Below, one piece after another: positions 23,041-34,478 of a stretch of 64,000 nucleotides of DNA. This stretch comes from Garcia nutans (Eukaryota > Streptophyta > Magnoliopsida > Malpighiales > Euphorbiaceae), in the NCBI GenBank assembly GCA_947685225.1, contig CANTUV010000037.1, positions 24,695,001 through 24,759,000 of the forward strand. Direction: 5' to 3'. Made by a program: the position numbers and the translations under genes. The notes under the pieces are model-generated. The model worked only from the letters and a program-made list of their open reading frames with translations. It was not told the origin of the DNA and did not search any database. Positions within the stretch are counted from its first letter, which is position 1. Each line of letters begins with the position of its first letter.

Positions 23041-23444
23041 CACCCTTGAAGCTAGGTTGGGTTGGTTCTTGAAGCCAAGTTGGGTTGATGCTTAGCATGC
23101 TTTGCTCCCCTTGAAGCTTGGTTGAACCTAATCCTTGAAGCCTAGTTGGGTTTATGATATTGATAAATGTGATGATAAAACCAAAACATTAACTCTGAAA
23201 ATTGAATGGCATATTAGTGTGTTTTGGGCCCATGCTTGTCTTTGTTTAGTGTTGATTATGAATGATTAATTGAATACTAATGAGGTATATGATAAGATGT
23301 TGAAATATGATATGTCTATTTATGTTGAGTTATGAAATGTAAAGGTATGTTGTTAGCTTTGCATATATGATGTTACATGTATAATATGGATTGAGAATTG
23401 GCATTGCATTGCATTAAAGCATAACATTAGCATGAATTATCTTA

Positions 23445-23482
23445 CTAAGCCGTTGGCTTAGCACGATAGTATTTGATCGTGC
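23445..23482 (+). other. Double-hairpin module in element D 5' LTR
   Basis: Stem 1 is CTAAGCC-GTT-GGCTTAG. Stem 2 is GCACGAT-8 nt-ATCGTGC. CAGGTAA follows. The 3' LTR copy at 30855-30892 has GCGCGAT/ATCGCGC, so both arms of stem 2 differ yet pair in each. Confidence 0.7.
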
Positions 23483-23927
23483 AGGTAATAGGGTTGAACC
23501 CGAGAGCTCTTCGAGACCGAGTGAGAGTAGACGTTGAAGAGTTGATTTTGGGAACTTAAAGATCAGAGGAGACTTGCCAATCATGTATAACTCTTTTATA
23601 TTTTGTAAAGTAATGATTTTAATGTATATATGTGTATATTTGTAAATATGAAATTAAATGTTTTCATATATGTAAATATTTGATAAATTCCGCTGCGTAA
23701 CAACTAAATGTATCTATATATATATATCTATTTAGTTTTGTATTACAAGTTAACTACTTATCTTTCTATAATGTATACAATTGAAAGATTATGGTATGGT
23801 TTAAAATGTTTTTAAATGTTAAAAAGAAAAAAGAAAAATCCGTAGCATCTCTATATTTAGTGCATGTATACTACATTGTGGTGTTTGTAGTGTGCATGTA
23901 TTGAATGTAGGGGTGTTACAATTGTTT

Positions 23928-23940
23928 TGGTATCAGAGCC
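23928..23940 (+). promoter_or_regulatory. Primer-binding site of element D
   Basis: TGGTATCAGAGCC lies seven bases after the LTR and fits the 3' end of initiator tRNA-Met. The downstream hairpin overlaps its last two bases. Confidence 0.88.
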
Positions 23941-23964
23941 TAGGTTTGAGATTCTCAACCTAGG
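23939..23964 (+). other. Hairpin abutting the primer site (element D)
   Basis: CCTAGGTTTGAG...CTCAACCTAGG pairs over 11 bp with one bulged T and a 3-nt loop. It is conserved at 61812-61837 and, inverted, at 50796-50821. Confidence 0.7.
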
Positions 23965-24089
23965 TAAAATGTAAGAAAAAGACTATTTTGATTTTAAAAA
24001 GTGGTTTTTGAATAACATATATGTTTGGGATTGGCAATCTCTGATCTTTAATAAGAAGTATTCTACTGTGTTTGCAGTGTTAGGTTGTG

Positions 24090-25160
24090 ATGGATTCCCA
24101 CTCACGCCAGTCAGTTGAGGGTAGTGCTGAGAGTATTGTCCCTGATGATGGAGTTAGGGTTGTTAGTGCTGAGGAGGCACCTGCTTCGGTGTCGGGTAGA
24201 CCAGTTGGTGAGGAGGTTCCACCAGCTTGGGTTAGGCATGTGGTAGAAGCTTTGAGGCAAGCACCAGTGCAACCAGTGCCACCACCCCCTCAGCCTATGG
24301 TACCAGTGAGGCACTATGATAAACTAAGGAAGTATGGAGCGGAGGATTTCCTTGGTACTACTGATCCAGTTGTAGAAGAACAGTGGCTTGACAAAGTACA
24401 GAGGATCTTTATTCAGTTGCAAGCCACCCCAGAGGAAAAGTTTGATTATGCAAGATCATTGCTACAGAAGGATGCATACGACTGGTGGAGGACAGTACCC
24501 CATTCTATGGATGATCCACCAACATTGTCATATGCGGATTTTCTGAGAGAGTTTGAGTTGAAGTATACTCTTAGAGAGTACAAAGACATGAAGAAGATGG
24601 AGTTCTTAAGCTTGAAGCAAGATAGCAAGACTGTAACTGAATATGAGGTTGAGTTTATTAGATTGAGCCATTATGCTGGTGGCATTATAGCTGATGAGAT
24701 AGATAGATGCCGGAGGTTTCAGGAAGGATTGAGGCCCTCTATCATGTGCTTAGTGGCTGGATCTAGATATCACGATTTCTCCCAGCTAGTGGCAGCAGCT
24801 CGAAGTGTAGAGCGAGCTCAAGTTATTGCAGCTGCTTTAGAGGAAGAGGTCAGAGTGAGAAGGCCCCAGTTTGAGGCAAGGTCTTCTTCTGTTAAGAGAG
24901 GTAAAGGAAGCTTTGTTCCTAGAGTTAGTAGGAGTCAGAGGTCAGCTGGTAGGTCAGTGCAGTTACAGAGGCAGAGATTTAGACCTGCAGCTTCAGTGGC
25001 AAGTGCTCCGACCCCTATGATTCAGAGTCTACCCTACCCATCTGCATTCATTGTGGTAGGCCATATGGTGGTCCTTGCTGGAAGACTGGTGTAGCAGGGG
25101 TTTGTTTCAGATGTGGATCACCAGATCACTTTGTTAGAGATTGTCCTGAGAGGCAAGAAC
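24090..25160 (+). pseudogene. gag of element D (one frameshift before the zinc knuckle)
   Basis: Capsid and nucleocapsid protein of the chromovirus. The first ATG of the frame is 24090. After an acidic, Pro-rich N-terminus, residues about 75-240 form the retrotransposon gag core, with DWWRTVPHSMDD and an FLREFELKY segment. A basic Arg/Ser/Gln-rich stretch follows. Comparison with the related copy at 49750 shows one base missing near 25027, so the frame stops at 25094. The next frame carries the rest of gag: a CIHCGR...CW segment and the zinc knuckle CFRCGSPDHFVRDC (C-x2-C-x4-H-x4-C, about 25101-25142). The lesion separates the capsid part from RNA binding and pol. Leader 23965-24089 has no other frame. 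Confidence 0.9.
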
Positions 25161-25162
25161 AG

Positions 25163-27667
25163 ATGTCAGTTGATACTGCAGCTTCTCGATCTAGTGTGAG
25201 GGGAGGTCGAGCAGGCAGAGGTAGCAGTAGGGGAGGCAGATCTGGGTTCAGTGCTAGAGGAGGTGCTACATCCAGGGAGAGTAGACCAGAGGAGGTTGGA
25301 TCTTCCCAGAGGATGTATGTTATGCAGAGGCAGCCAGATGCATCGGCAGTCATAGCTGGTACTTTTTCTTTATTTGATACTTCAGTACTTGCTTTGATTG
25401 ATCCAGGTTCCATACATTCTTATATTAGTGCATCTGTTTTGCCTGTATCTGATATGCATGTTGAGTCCCTAGGATTTGATGTGTTGGTGACAAATCCGTT
25501 AGGGCATAGTGTGATTGTGAGTAAAGTGCACCGAGATAGTGCAGTGAGGGTGCAAGGTGAGGAGTTCCTTGGAGACTTGATTGAGATGCCATTTAAGGAA
25601 TATGATGTGATTCTAGGTATGGACTGGCTATCTAGACATGGAGCTGTGGTAGACTGTAAAAGGAAAATTGTTTCTTTGAGAACTGTTGATGGTAGAGAGG
25701 TGATAGTATCTAATGAGCAGGAACAGCTAGCCTCCTTATTTGTTTCAGCTGTTGCAGCCAGGAGGTTGATTAGAAAGGGGTGTGAAGCTTATCTTGCTCA
25801 TGTGATAGATACTAGAGTGAAGGGTTCTCCCATTGATAGTATTGCCACAGTTGCAGAGTTCCCAGATGTATTTCCAGAGGAGTTGCCAGGGTTACCTCCT
25901 GAGAGAGAGGTGGAGTTCGGTATTGAATTGTTGCCTGGCACCACTCCTATCTCTATTACTCCTTATAGAATGGCACCAGCAGAATTGAAGGAATTGAAAG
26001 TGCAATTATAGGAGTTGTTGGATAAAGGATTTATTCGCCCCAGTGTTTCTCCTTGGGGAGCTCCTGTGCTATTTGTGAAGAAGAAAGATGGTACTATGAG
26101 GTTGTGTATCGATTATAGGCAATTGAACAAGGTGACTATTAAAAATAAATATCCTTTGCCTAGAATCGATGATCTCTTTGATCAATTGAAGGGTGCAGCT
26201 GTGTTTTCTAAAATTGATTTGAGATCTGGGTACCATCAGCTGAGAGTCAAGGCTGAAGATGTTCCAAAGACTGCCTTTCGGACCAGGTATGGGCATTATG
26301 AATTTCTAGTTATGCCTTTTGGTCTAACGAATGCACCTGCAGCTTTTATGGATTTGATGAATAGGGTGTTCAGGCCCTATCTGGATCAGTTTGTAGTGGT
26401 CTTCATCGATGACATTCTGGTGTATTCGCGGAATGAAGAGGAATATGATATGCATCTGCGGATTGTGTTACAGATTTTGAGAGAGAAGCAGTTGTTTGCC
26501 AAATTGTCGAAGTGTAAGTTCTGGTTGGATCAAGTCGCTTTTCTCGGTCATATAGTTTCAGCGGAAGGCATTAGAGTTGATCCGAGCAAAGTTGAAGCTA
26601 TATTGAATTGGAGTCCACCCAAGTCGGTGACTGAGGTTAGAAGTTTTCTGGGTTTGGCAGGCTATTACCGGCGGTTTGTGAAAGGGTTTTCTTTGATAGC
26701 TACTCCACTCACCAGATTGCTTCGTAAGGGAGTGAGATTTGTGTGGACAGATCAGTGTCAGACTAGCTTTGAACAGTTGAGAGATATGTTGACTCAAGCG
26801 CCTGTTCTTACTTTACCTGTAGAAGGCAAACCATATGTGATTTACAGTGATGCTTCACATAGTGGTTTGGGGTGTGTGCTGATGCAGGAAGGTAAAGTTA
26901 TAGCTTATGCATCTCAACAGTTGAAACCGCATGAGCTTAACTATCCGACCCATGATTTGGAGCTAGCAGCCATTGTGTTTGCATTGAAGATTTGGCGACA
27001 CTATCTGTTTGGGGAGAAATGTTTTATCTACATTGATCACAAAAGTTTGAAATATTTGGGTGTTCAAAAAGAGCTCAATCTTCGGCAGAGAAGATGGTTG
27101 GAATTGATTAAAGACTACGACTGTTTGATTGATTATCATCCAGGTAAAGCAAATGTTGTTGCTGATGCCTTGAGTCGGAAGTCTTTAGCTGGTTTAACTG
27201 TTTACTCGCTCTCGTTGCTTGTTGAGTTGAGAGCTTTGCATGCAAGTTTTGTAGCTTGTGACGATGGTGCATTGTTGGCACAGTTGCTTTTGAAACCAGT
27301 TTTGTTAGATCAGATCAAAGAGGCTCAGTTGATTGATATGAAGATTCAGAAGATTATTTCAGATTGCAAGAATGGGAAGACTAGAGATTTTGTTGTGAAA
27401 GGTGATGGGAGTCTCTGGTTTAAGAACCGATTGTGTGTACCCGATGATGCTGATTTGAAAAGAGTCATTTTAGAAGAAGCACATCAGTCAGTGTTTGCTA
27501 TGCATCCAGGTAATACAAAGATGTATCATGATTTGAGACAGCATTACCGGTGGATTGGTTTGAAGAGAGATATTGTAGATTTTGTATCGAAATGTCTCAC
27601 TTGTCAGAAGGTAAAAGCAGAGCATCAAGTTCCAACTGGATTGCTTCAACCATTATCAGTACCATAA
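25163..27667 (+). pseudogene. Protease, reverse transcriptase and RNase H of element D (one internal stop)
   Basis: Middle of the pol polyprotein, one frame broken by TAG at 26009. Protease: ALIDPGSIHSYIS with DPG at the usual DSG/DTG place, a variant I believe is common in plant gypsy elements, plus the downstream ILGMDWL motif. Reverse transcriptase starts near 25900. In the segment from 26015, FIDDIL is at residues 130-135 (Asp 132 and 133). RNase H residues Asp279, Glu316, Asp341 and Asp384 are all present. The integrase zinc site follows: His490, His497, Cys527, Cys530. The frame ends at TAA 27665, where relatives have a Glu or Lys codon. Apart from the two stops the enzyme parts look undamaged, in keeping with a young insertion. 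Confidence 0.92.
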
Positions 27668-27682
27668 TGGAAGTGGGATAGA

Positions 27683-28732
27683 GTGACGATGGATTTTGTG
27701 TCTGGGTTGCCATTGACACAAAAGAAGCGTGATGCTATATGGGTGATAGTGGATAGATTGACTAAGACAGCTCATTTCCTTCCGGTTCGGATGGATTACT
27801 CTTTGGAGAGATTAGCTGAGCTGTATATCCATGAGATTGTGAAGTTGCATGGTGTTCCAACTTCTTTAGTGTCTGATCGAGATCCCAGGTTTACTTCAAG
27901 ATTTTGGAAGAGTTTGCATAGTGCTTTGGGTTCTCGATTACACTTCAGTACTGCTTTTCATCCACAGACGAATGGACAGTCAGAGAGGGTGGTACAGATT
28001 ATTGAGGACATGTTGAGAAGCTGTGTCATCGATTTCTCTGGAAGTTGGGATAGGTTTTTACCTCTTGTGGAATTTGCTTACAACAACAGTCACCAATTCA
28101 GCATTGGTATGGCACCATTTGAAGCATTGTATGGCAGACGGTGTAGGACACCTCTTTGTTGGAATGAGCTTGGAGATAATAAGTTGATTGGTCCTGATTT
28201 GATTCTAGAAACTGATGAAAAAGTAAAGTTGATTCGAGGCAGGTTAAAAGCAGCTTCAGACCGACAGAAGTCTTATGCAGATCTGAAAAGGAGAGATATA
28301 GAGTTTGATGTTGGAGATAAGGTATTTCTGAAAGTGTCTCCTTGGAAGAAGATTTTGAGGTTCGGTCGGAAAGGGAAATTGAGTCCTCGTTTCATTGGAC
28401 CGTATGAAGTTCTAGAAAGGATTGGGCCAGTTGCTTATCGACTTGCTTTGCCACCTGAGTTGGATCGTATTCATAATGTATTTCATGTTTCTATGTTGAG
28501 GAAGTACAGGTCGGATCCATCTCATGTGTTGCCAATTGAATCTATCGAAGTGAGTCAAGATTTGACATTTGAAGAGGAACCAGTTGCTATCTTGGCATGT
28601 GATGTGAAAGAAATAAGAAATAAGAGAGTGCCACTTGTGAAGGTTCTATGGAAGAATCATGCAAAAGAAGAAGCAACTTGGGAAAGTGAACAATCCATGC
28701 GAGAGCAATATCCTCAGTTGTTTCAGCTTTGA
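27683..28732 (+). pseudogene. Integrase core and chromodomain of element D
   Basis: Same frame as the preceding pol segment, separated only by the TAA at 27665; 27683 is the next Met. The integrase catalytic triad is Asp4 (MDFVSGLP), Asp65 (SDRDPRF) and Glu101 (NGQSER), with 35 residues between the last two. The GPY/F-type module (FIGPYEVLERIGPVAYRLAL) lies around residues 233-252. The C-terminal segment from about residue 285 to the end (VKVLWKNH, EEATWE) is a chromodomain, which in this family steers integration to particular chromatin. Natural stop TGA at 28730. A 47-bp gap with the polypurine tract separates it from the 3' LTR. Confidence 0.92.
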
Positions 28733-28766
28733 TATCAGGTAATTTCGAGGATGAAATTTTCTTTTT

Positions 28767-28779
28767 AGAGGGGGAGAAT
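28767..28779 (+). promoter_or_regulatory. Polypurine tract of element D
   Basis: AGAGGGGGAGAAT directly precedes TGTAATATCC. The same tract occurs inverted at 37762 and 55348. Confidence 0.85.
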
Positions 28780-31315
28780 TGTAATATCCTCATATATGCT
28801 CTAGAAGTTTTGATTATGTTGTTGTTATTGTTGTTGTTGTTATATTGGATTGTATATATGTGTTAAATTGCAAGAGAAAAGATTTTTGGAAAGTGAATGC
28901 TTGTGTATATGTGTTTTGGGGAAAAGAATTAGGGTTTAGAGAGAATGGTATATGTTGTGTATATGATGATATATATAACATATAAATTGGTCAAATGAAG
29001 AGTCAATGGAAGAGATATTTATTTGTGTTGAGTGTGTAATTACATATAAGGGCTTATATGAAACAAAAAGTTAGTTATATGATTGATGGTATTTTGGTAA
29101 TTGCTTGGATAAGATCACTTGGTGGAGATTAAAAGCAAAATTTGACTTTGCTTCTTCATATTTTCTTCTTCTTTTCCATTGTGGCCGGCTCCTCCTTAGA
29201 CAAAAGAAGCAAGAGGCAAAGATAAGATCTTGTTGAGTGAAGCTCAAATTGAAGAAAGATTAAGTGATCAAGTTGGTGATTCAAGAAGTTTTGTAACTTT
29301 GGTAAGTTCTCTTGTGATTTTTGTGCTTATTTGAAATGATGTTTGAGTTTGATAGATTTTTAAGAGTGTGTTGGTTGATTTTGAGATGTGAGAAGTGTTT
29401 GAGTGAGTTGATGATGGATTTTGAGTATGGATGGAAGAAAAGAGTAAATGGTTGGAAGAGATGATGTTGTATATGTGGTAAGGGTTTTGAGATGATTTTG
29501 TGTTTGGTTTTTGATGTGGGTTTTGGTAATTGCTTTGGGTGTGTTGCAAGTTTGAGATGAATTTTGAGTATGTTTTGTTAAGATTATTTGAAGAGGATGT
29601 TAATGTATAGAAGTGTGTTGTTGAGTGTATGGTTGTTTTTGATCGGAGTCTTGATTTGTGGCCGTACACGCCCATGAGCACGTCCAGGGTTTTTAGGCGT
29701 GTCAATTGGGTTGGAGGCAGTAGGTTTGACACGACCAGTAGCACGCCCGTGTTATTGAGCGTGTCATAGCTACTGTAAGATTTGAGAATTTACACGCCCA
29801 GGAACACGCCCATGTTGTTGAGCGTGTAAATGTTTCTGTGTTGTGGAGTTAGGGCACGGCCATGAACACGCCCGTGTGGGTGAACGTGTCAGGGTTGAGG
29901 TTTGCCCTAATTAATTCCTAATTGGATTATCTCGTGTATCCTTAAACAAGTATATGCTATTACTTTTGATTTAAGTCTTGAAGATAGTGATTGATCATTG
30001 ATCTAAGAGGTTAAAGAATCTTGGACAAGGAAATGTTAGGAGTTGTATGAATTGTTAGTAAATAAGTACAAATCTTGTATTATTGCATTGTTGCATATGA
30101 TAATAATGGCAATGTATATGATACTATGTGAACAATGTGATATTTCATGTATTGTGACTCATGTGATGAGTAATGTGTTTGGTTATGTTTATATCAATAA
30201 TGCTATATGTATAATGTGATGGAATAAAATGCCATTGTGATTGGCTATGGTAACTTATATGTGATATGAGGCCATTGTTATTGGCTATGATGAGAGTTGA
30301 GAATGGAAATGATAATTAAATAATAAATGATTTGTGTGGCTAATGTGTTATTCCATTTTCAGAGTTTGTTGTTGGTGGCATGCCTAATAAGTGTAACAAT
30401 CTCTTGAAGTTAGGTTGGATTGAATCCTTGAAGCCTAATTGAGATGTTACCACCCTTGAAGCTAGGTTGGGTTGGTTCTTGAAGCCAAGTTGGGTTGATG
30501 CTTAGCATGCTTTGCTCCCCTTGAAGCTTGGTTGAACCTAATCCTTGAAGCCTAGTTGGGTTTATGATATTGATAAATGTGATGATAAAACCAAAACATT
30601 AACTCTGAAAATTGAATGGCATATTAGTGTGTTTTGGGCCCATGCTTGTCTTTGTTTAGTGTTGATTATGAATGATTAAATGAATACTAATGAGGTATAT
30701 GATAAGATGTTGAAATATGATACTTCTATTTATGTTGAGTTATGAAATGTAAAGGTATGTTGTTAGCTTTGCATATATGATGTTACATGTATAATATGGA
30801 TTGAGAATTGGCATTGCATTGCATTAAAGCATAACATTAGCATGAATTATCTTACTAAGTCGTTGGCTTAGCGCGATAGTATTTGATCGCGCAGGTAATA
30901 GGGTTGAACCCGAGAGCTCTTCGAGACCGAGTGAGAGTAGACGTTGAAGAGTTGATTTTGGGAACTTAAAGATCAGAGGAGACTTGCCAATCATGTATAA
31001 CTCTTTTATATTTTGTAAAGTAATGATTTTAATGTATATTTGTAAATATGAAATTAAATGTTTTCATATATGTAAATATTTGATAAATTCCGCTGCGTAA
31101 CAACTAAATGTATCTATATATATATATATATCTATTTAGTTTTGTATTAAAGTTAACTACTTATCTTTCTATAATGTATACAATTGAAAGATTATGGTAT
31201 GGTTTAAAATGTTTTTAAATGTTAAAAAAAAAATCCGTAGCATCTCTATATTTAGTGCATGTATACTACATTGTGGTGTTTGTAGTGTGCATGTATTGAA
31301 TGTAGGGGTGTTACA
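28780..31315 (+). repeat. 3' LTR of element D
   Basis: TGTAATATCCTC...GGGTGTTACA, 2536 bp, nearly identical to the 5' LTR. It includes an ACACG array at 29666-29890 and a double hairpin at 30855-30892. Minus-strand ORFs of 158 codons in both LTRs are shadows of the repeat. Confidence 0.93.
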
Positions 31316-32960
31316 TATCATACCATGCCATTGGTGCTTCTTTCAATCCATATAAAGCTTTGGTAAGTTTGAAAACATGATTTGGGAATTTATAGTTTTC
31401 AAATCCCAGATGTTGTTGAACATAAACTTCTTCATTTATAAATTTTTTTTAGAAATGCACTTTTAACATCCATTTGAAAGAGTATAAATTCATATGACAT
31501 GCAAAAGTATGTAGAAATCTAATAGCTTCTAATCTAGCTGCGGGAGCAAATATCTCATCATAGTCAATGCCTTCCTCTTGGTTACAGCCTTTGGCTACCA
31601 ATCTAGCCTTATTCCTAGTAATGAGACCATTTTCATCAAGCTTATTCCTATAAACCCATTTGCATCCTATAATTGGATGATCTTTAGGTCTAGAAACAAG
31701 TTCCCATACATTATTTCCTTCAAATTTATTGAGTTCATCTTGCATTGCAATTACCCGACAATCATCATTAAGAGCCTCCTCAATAGTCCTTGGCTCAATT
31801 TGAGAAACAAAAGCAAAATTAGATTATAAATGTTTAATTTTGGATCTAGTAATTGCTCCCTTTGATCTTTCACCAATGATGAGCTCTTTTGGATGATCCT
31901 TTTTGTATAGCCAATCCTAGGGTAGTTCTTGAGTCTCTTCCTCTAGTTCATCGTGACTGGTCCATGGAACATCAATTGTTTCTTGAGGTTCAAGAGTACT
32001 TACAAAATCATCAGGAATACTACCTTTCCTTTGATCAAGTTTAAAGAATTCATCAAAAACAACATGCATTGATTCTTCAACCATTAGAGTTTTCTTATTA
32101 AATACCCTATATGCTTTGCTAGATGATGAGTACCCTAAAAATATTCCTTCTTCCGATTTGGATGAGAATTTTCCAAGATTATCCTTGGTGTTCAATATAA
32201 AGCATTTACATCAAAATACTCTAAGATATGAAATTTTGGGTATTCTTCCATTCCACAGCTCATAAGAAGTTTTATTTATCAAATGCCTTTTGTAAACACG
32301 ATTTGCAATGTAACAAGCGGTATTAATGGATTTGCCCAAAAATAAGATGGTAATTCATATTCATTAAGCATTGTTCTAGCCATTTCAACCAAGGTTCTAT
32401 TTTTCCTTTTAACCATACCATTTTGTTGTGGTGTTCTAGGAGCTGAAAAATTATGTGATATACCAAATTCATTACAAAAGTTTTCAAAATTTTCATTTTA
32501 AAATTCTTTACCATGATCACTTCTAATAGATGTGATCACATAGCCTTTTTTCATTTTGAACTATTTTTGCAAATATTTTAAAATGATTAAAAGCTTCATT
32601 CTTTTGAGCTATGAAATTAACTAATGTAAATCTAGAGTAATCATCAATGAGAACAAATGCATATAACTTTCCACCTAGGCTAGCGACTCTATTTGGTCCA
32701 AACAAATCCAAATGAATAAGTTCTAAAGGTCTACATGTACTTACAACATTTTTAGATTTAAATGAACTTTTATGTTGCCGACCAAGTTGACAAGGTTCAC
32801 ATGTTCTATCTTTGTCAAATTTTATTTTTTGGAGACCATCAACCAGTTCTTTATTACTAATGCATTTTAAATGATCCATACTAGCATGCTGTAGCCTTCT
32901 ATGCCATAACCAAGCATCATTATTAATGAAAATCAAACATTCAAATGCATCATTGGAATG
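31316..32960 (-). pseudogene. Old copia pol: integrase and N-terminal reverse transcriptase
   Basis: Minus strand. Integrase (32523-32936) has the HHCC-type start (WLWHRRLQH...CEPCQLGRQ) and the first catalytic-Asp region (HLDLFGP), but the frame breaks before the second Asp. Further integrase pieces lie at 32320-32520. The integrase C-terminal GYSSSSKAYRVFN segment is at 31917-32195. Reverse transcriptase starts at 31449-31745 (GCKWVYRNKLDENG, KARLVAKG, GIDYDEIFAP), and its frame is cut at 31316 by element D, continuing at 21369. Several frameshifts and stops separate these blocks, so the copy is dead and clearly older than the elements inside it. Confidence 0.85.
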
Positions 32961-33418
32961 TATGTTAAATTTTTATATGCCGCTAATTCTATCTCCTTTG
33001 AATGCAATTTTACCATTTGAATTAGTAACCTTGCATCCTTTGGAGTCAAAATTTACATCATATTCTTTATCACACAATTGACTAACACTAAGCAAATTAT
33101 GCTTCAATCCATCAACAAGCCATATATTTTCAATCAAAATTTTACCAAGTATGCCAATGGAACCAGTACCAATAAGTATGCCATTGGAACCACTACCAAT
33201 GATTTTACTTTTAGCATTGTTTCCATAGGTAACACTTCCTCCAAGCTTGTAAGTAAGACTTGTAAAGAGCTTTGCATTCCTCGTCATATGACTTGAGCAT
33301 CCACTATTCATAAGCCATGTGCTTTCATTGATAGTAGATTTTAGACATACCTCATTGGATTCATCCTCAAGAGCCACGTGACATAGATTTGCAATTCCTT
33401 CTTCCTCTTCTTCTTCTT
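32961..33418 (-). pseudogene. Old copia protease segment
   Basis: The minus-strand frame 32973-33377 carries the copia protease motif STWLMNSGCSSHMT. The usual catalytic Asp of D-S-G is Asn here. The domain continues with ENIWLVDGLKHNLLSVSQLC, the conserved end of the copia protease/pre-integrase spacer. The changed active-site residue would inactivate protease even without the surrounding stops. Confidence 0.82.
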
Positions 33419-34435
33419 ATTCTCATGAGGAAGAGTCATCCCATGCAAATTTGCGAGATTTCTTCTTTTCTTTGTCCCATTTGTTCTTGTTTTTCAACTT
33501 AAAGTAATCCAATTTGATATGACCAGATTTGCCACATTCATAACATTTCACTTCATTCCTTTTATCTTTATCTTTAAAAGAGGATTTTGAGAGTGTACAT
33601 TTGTTAGCTTGCAATCTTCTCTTTCTTTTCCAATCATTCCTCCTTTTTGAAAATAATGTCATTTCTTATTCATCATCAGTATCATCATTGCTTGAGCTCT
33701 TAACTTCTTTAATTGCTTTGAGAGCTATTGGTTTCCTCTTTTCTTTTTCACCTTGTTCTTCGTCTCATTCATTGTGCAACTCAAAGGTGAGTTGTTTTTC
33801 GACAAGTTCATCGGTTCTCAAAGAGCTAAGATCATGTGCTTCTTCAATTGAAGAAACTTTGGATTCAAAGTTCTTCTTTTCTCAAAGTGCTCTCAAGATT
33901 TTGCTATTGACTTCATCTTAATCATACACCTTGCCAGATTTCTTCAATTCATTTACGATGGCAAGTAAGCGATTCACCACGTCGGTAACATTTTCATTGG
34001 GCTTCATCTTGAATAGCTCATACTCATGTATGTACATTTGCTTTTTGGTGAGCCTCACTTTGGTAGTACCCTCATGATAGTTATCAAGAGTTTTCCAAAT
34101 GCAATGAGAACAAGTGAGATGTTGGACTCTCCCACCTTCTTCTCTTGAGATAGAATTCATCAAGATGGAGACTGCCCTATAATTTTTGAATCGACCCCCT
34201 GTATTCATACTTGACCATTGTTATTTAGGAAGAGGAACTTGGACACCATCAACTTCATGAGTTGGAGATTTCCACTCATTTTCAATATAATCCCAAAGCT
34301 CAATTCCTTCACTTTTTAGAACAAGAGCATTTTGTGTTTCCAATAGGAATAATCTGTTCCATCAAAGTCGGGTCTAAGGAATTTCCATAAGAGTTTGAGG
34401 TAGATGAAGAAGTTGCCACTATGGATCAAATTTCA
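33419..34435 (-). pseudogene. Old copia gag
   Basis: Minus strand. A gag segment (33918-34208; KKQMYIHEYELFKMKPNENV, VNRLLAIVNEL) is typical of UBN2-like copia gag. It is followed by an acidic stretch and a zinc knuckle (33423-33662) CYECGKSGHIKLDY, in which the last Cys of C-x2-C-x4-H-x4-C is replaced by Tyr. The N-terminus near 34430 is degraded: an ATA stands where a start ATG would be expected. Blocks are separated by stops. Confidence 0.78.
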
Positions 34436-34461
34436 CAATTAAGTTTAAGAAAATTTTCAAA

Positions 34462-34473
34462 GTTGTGATACCA
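34462..34473 (-). promoter_or_regulatory. Primer-binding site of old copia element
   Basis: On the minus strand TGGTATCACAAC, close to the initiator-Met type TGGTATCAGAGC, five bases from the LTR. Confidence 0.65.
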
Positions 34474-34478
34474 ATTAT

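Larger units (their letters stand above)
21370..23920 (+). repeat. 5' LTR of element D (subfamily A2)
   Basis: TGTAATATCCTC...GGGTGTTACA, 2551 bp. By eye it differs from the 3' LTR by about 13-15 substitutions and a few short indels (for example 10 bp near 23630), under 1 percent. It contains an ACACG array (22256-22480), a stem-loop unit (22983-23040) and a double hairpin (23445-23482). Confidence 0.93.
21370..31315 (+). mobile_element. Young full-length chromovirus (element D, Ty3/gypsy)
   Basis: A 9.9-kb element inserted in the reverse transcriptase of the old copia. The flanks AATCA (21365-21369) and TATCA (31316-31320) are a 5-bp TSD with one change. Removing the element and one flank copy joins the copia reading frame, which supports the boundaries. 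It has near-identical LTRs of about 2.55 and 2.54 kb, a tRNA-iMet primer site, gag, protease, reverse transcriptase, RNase H, integrase, a chromodomain and a polypurine tract. Long LTRs with a chromodomain suggest the Tekay/Del clade. The frame has one frameshift and two stops, so this copy cannot make a full polyprotein. Confidence 0.93.
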
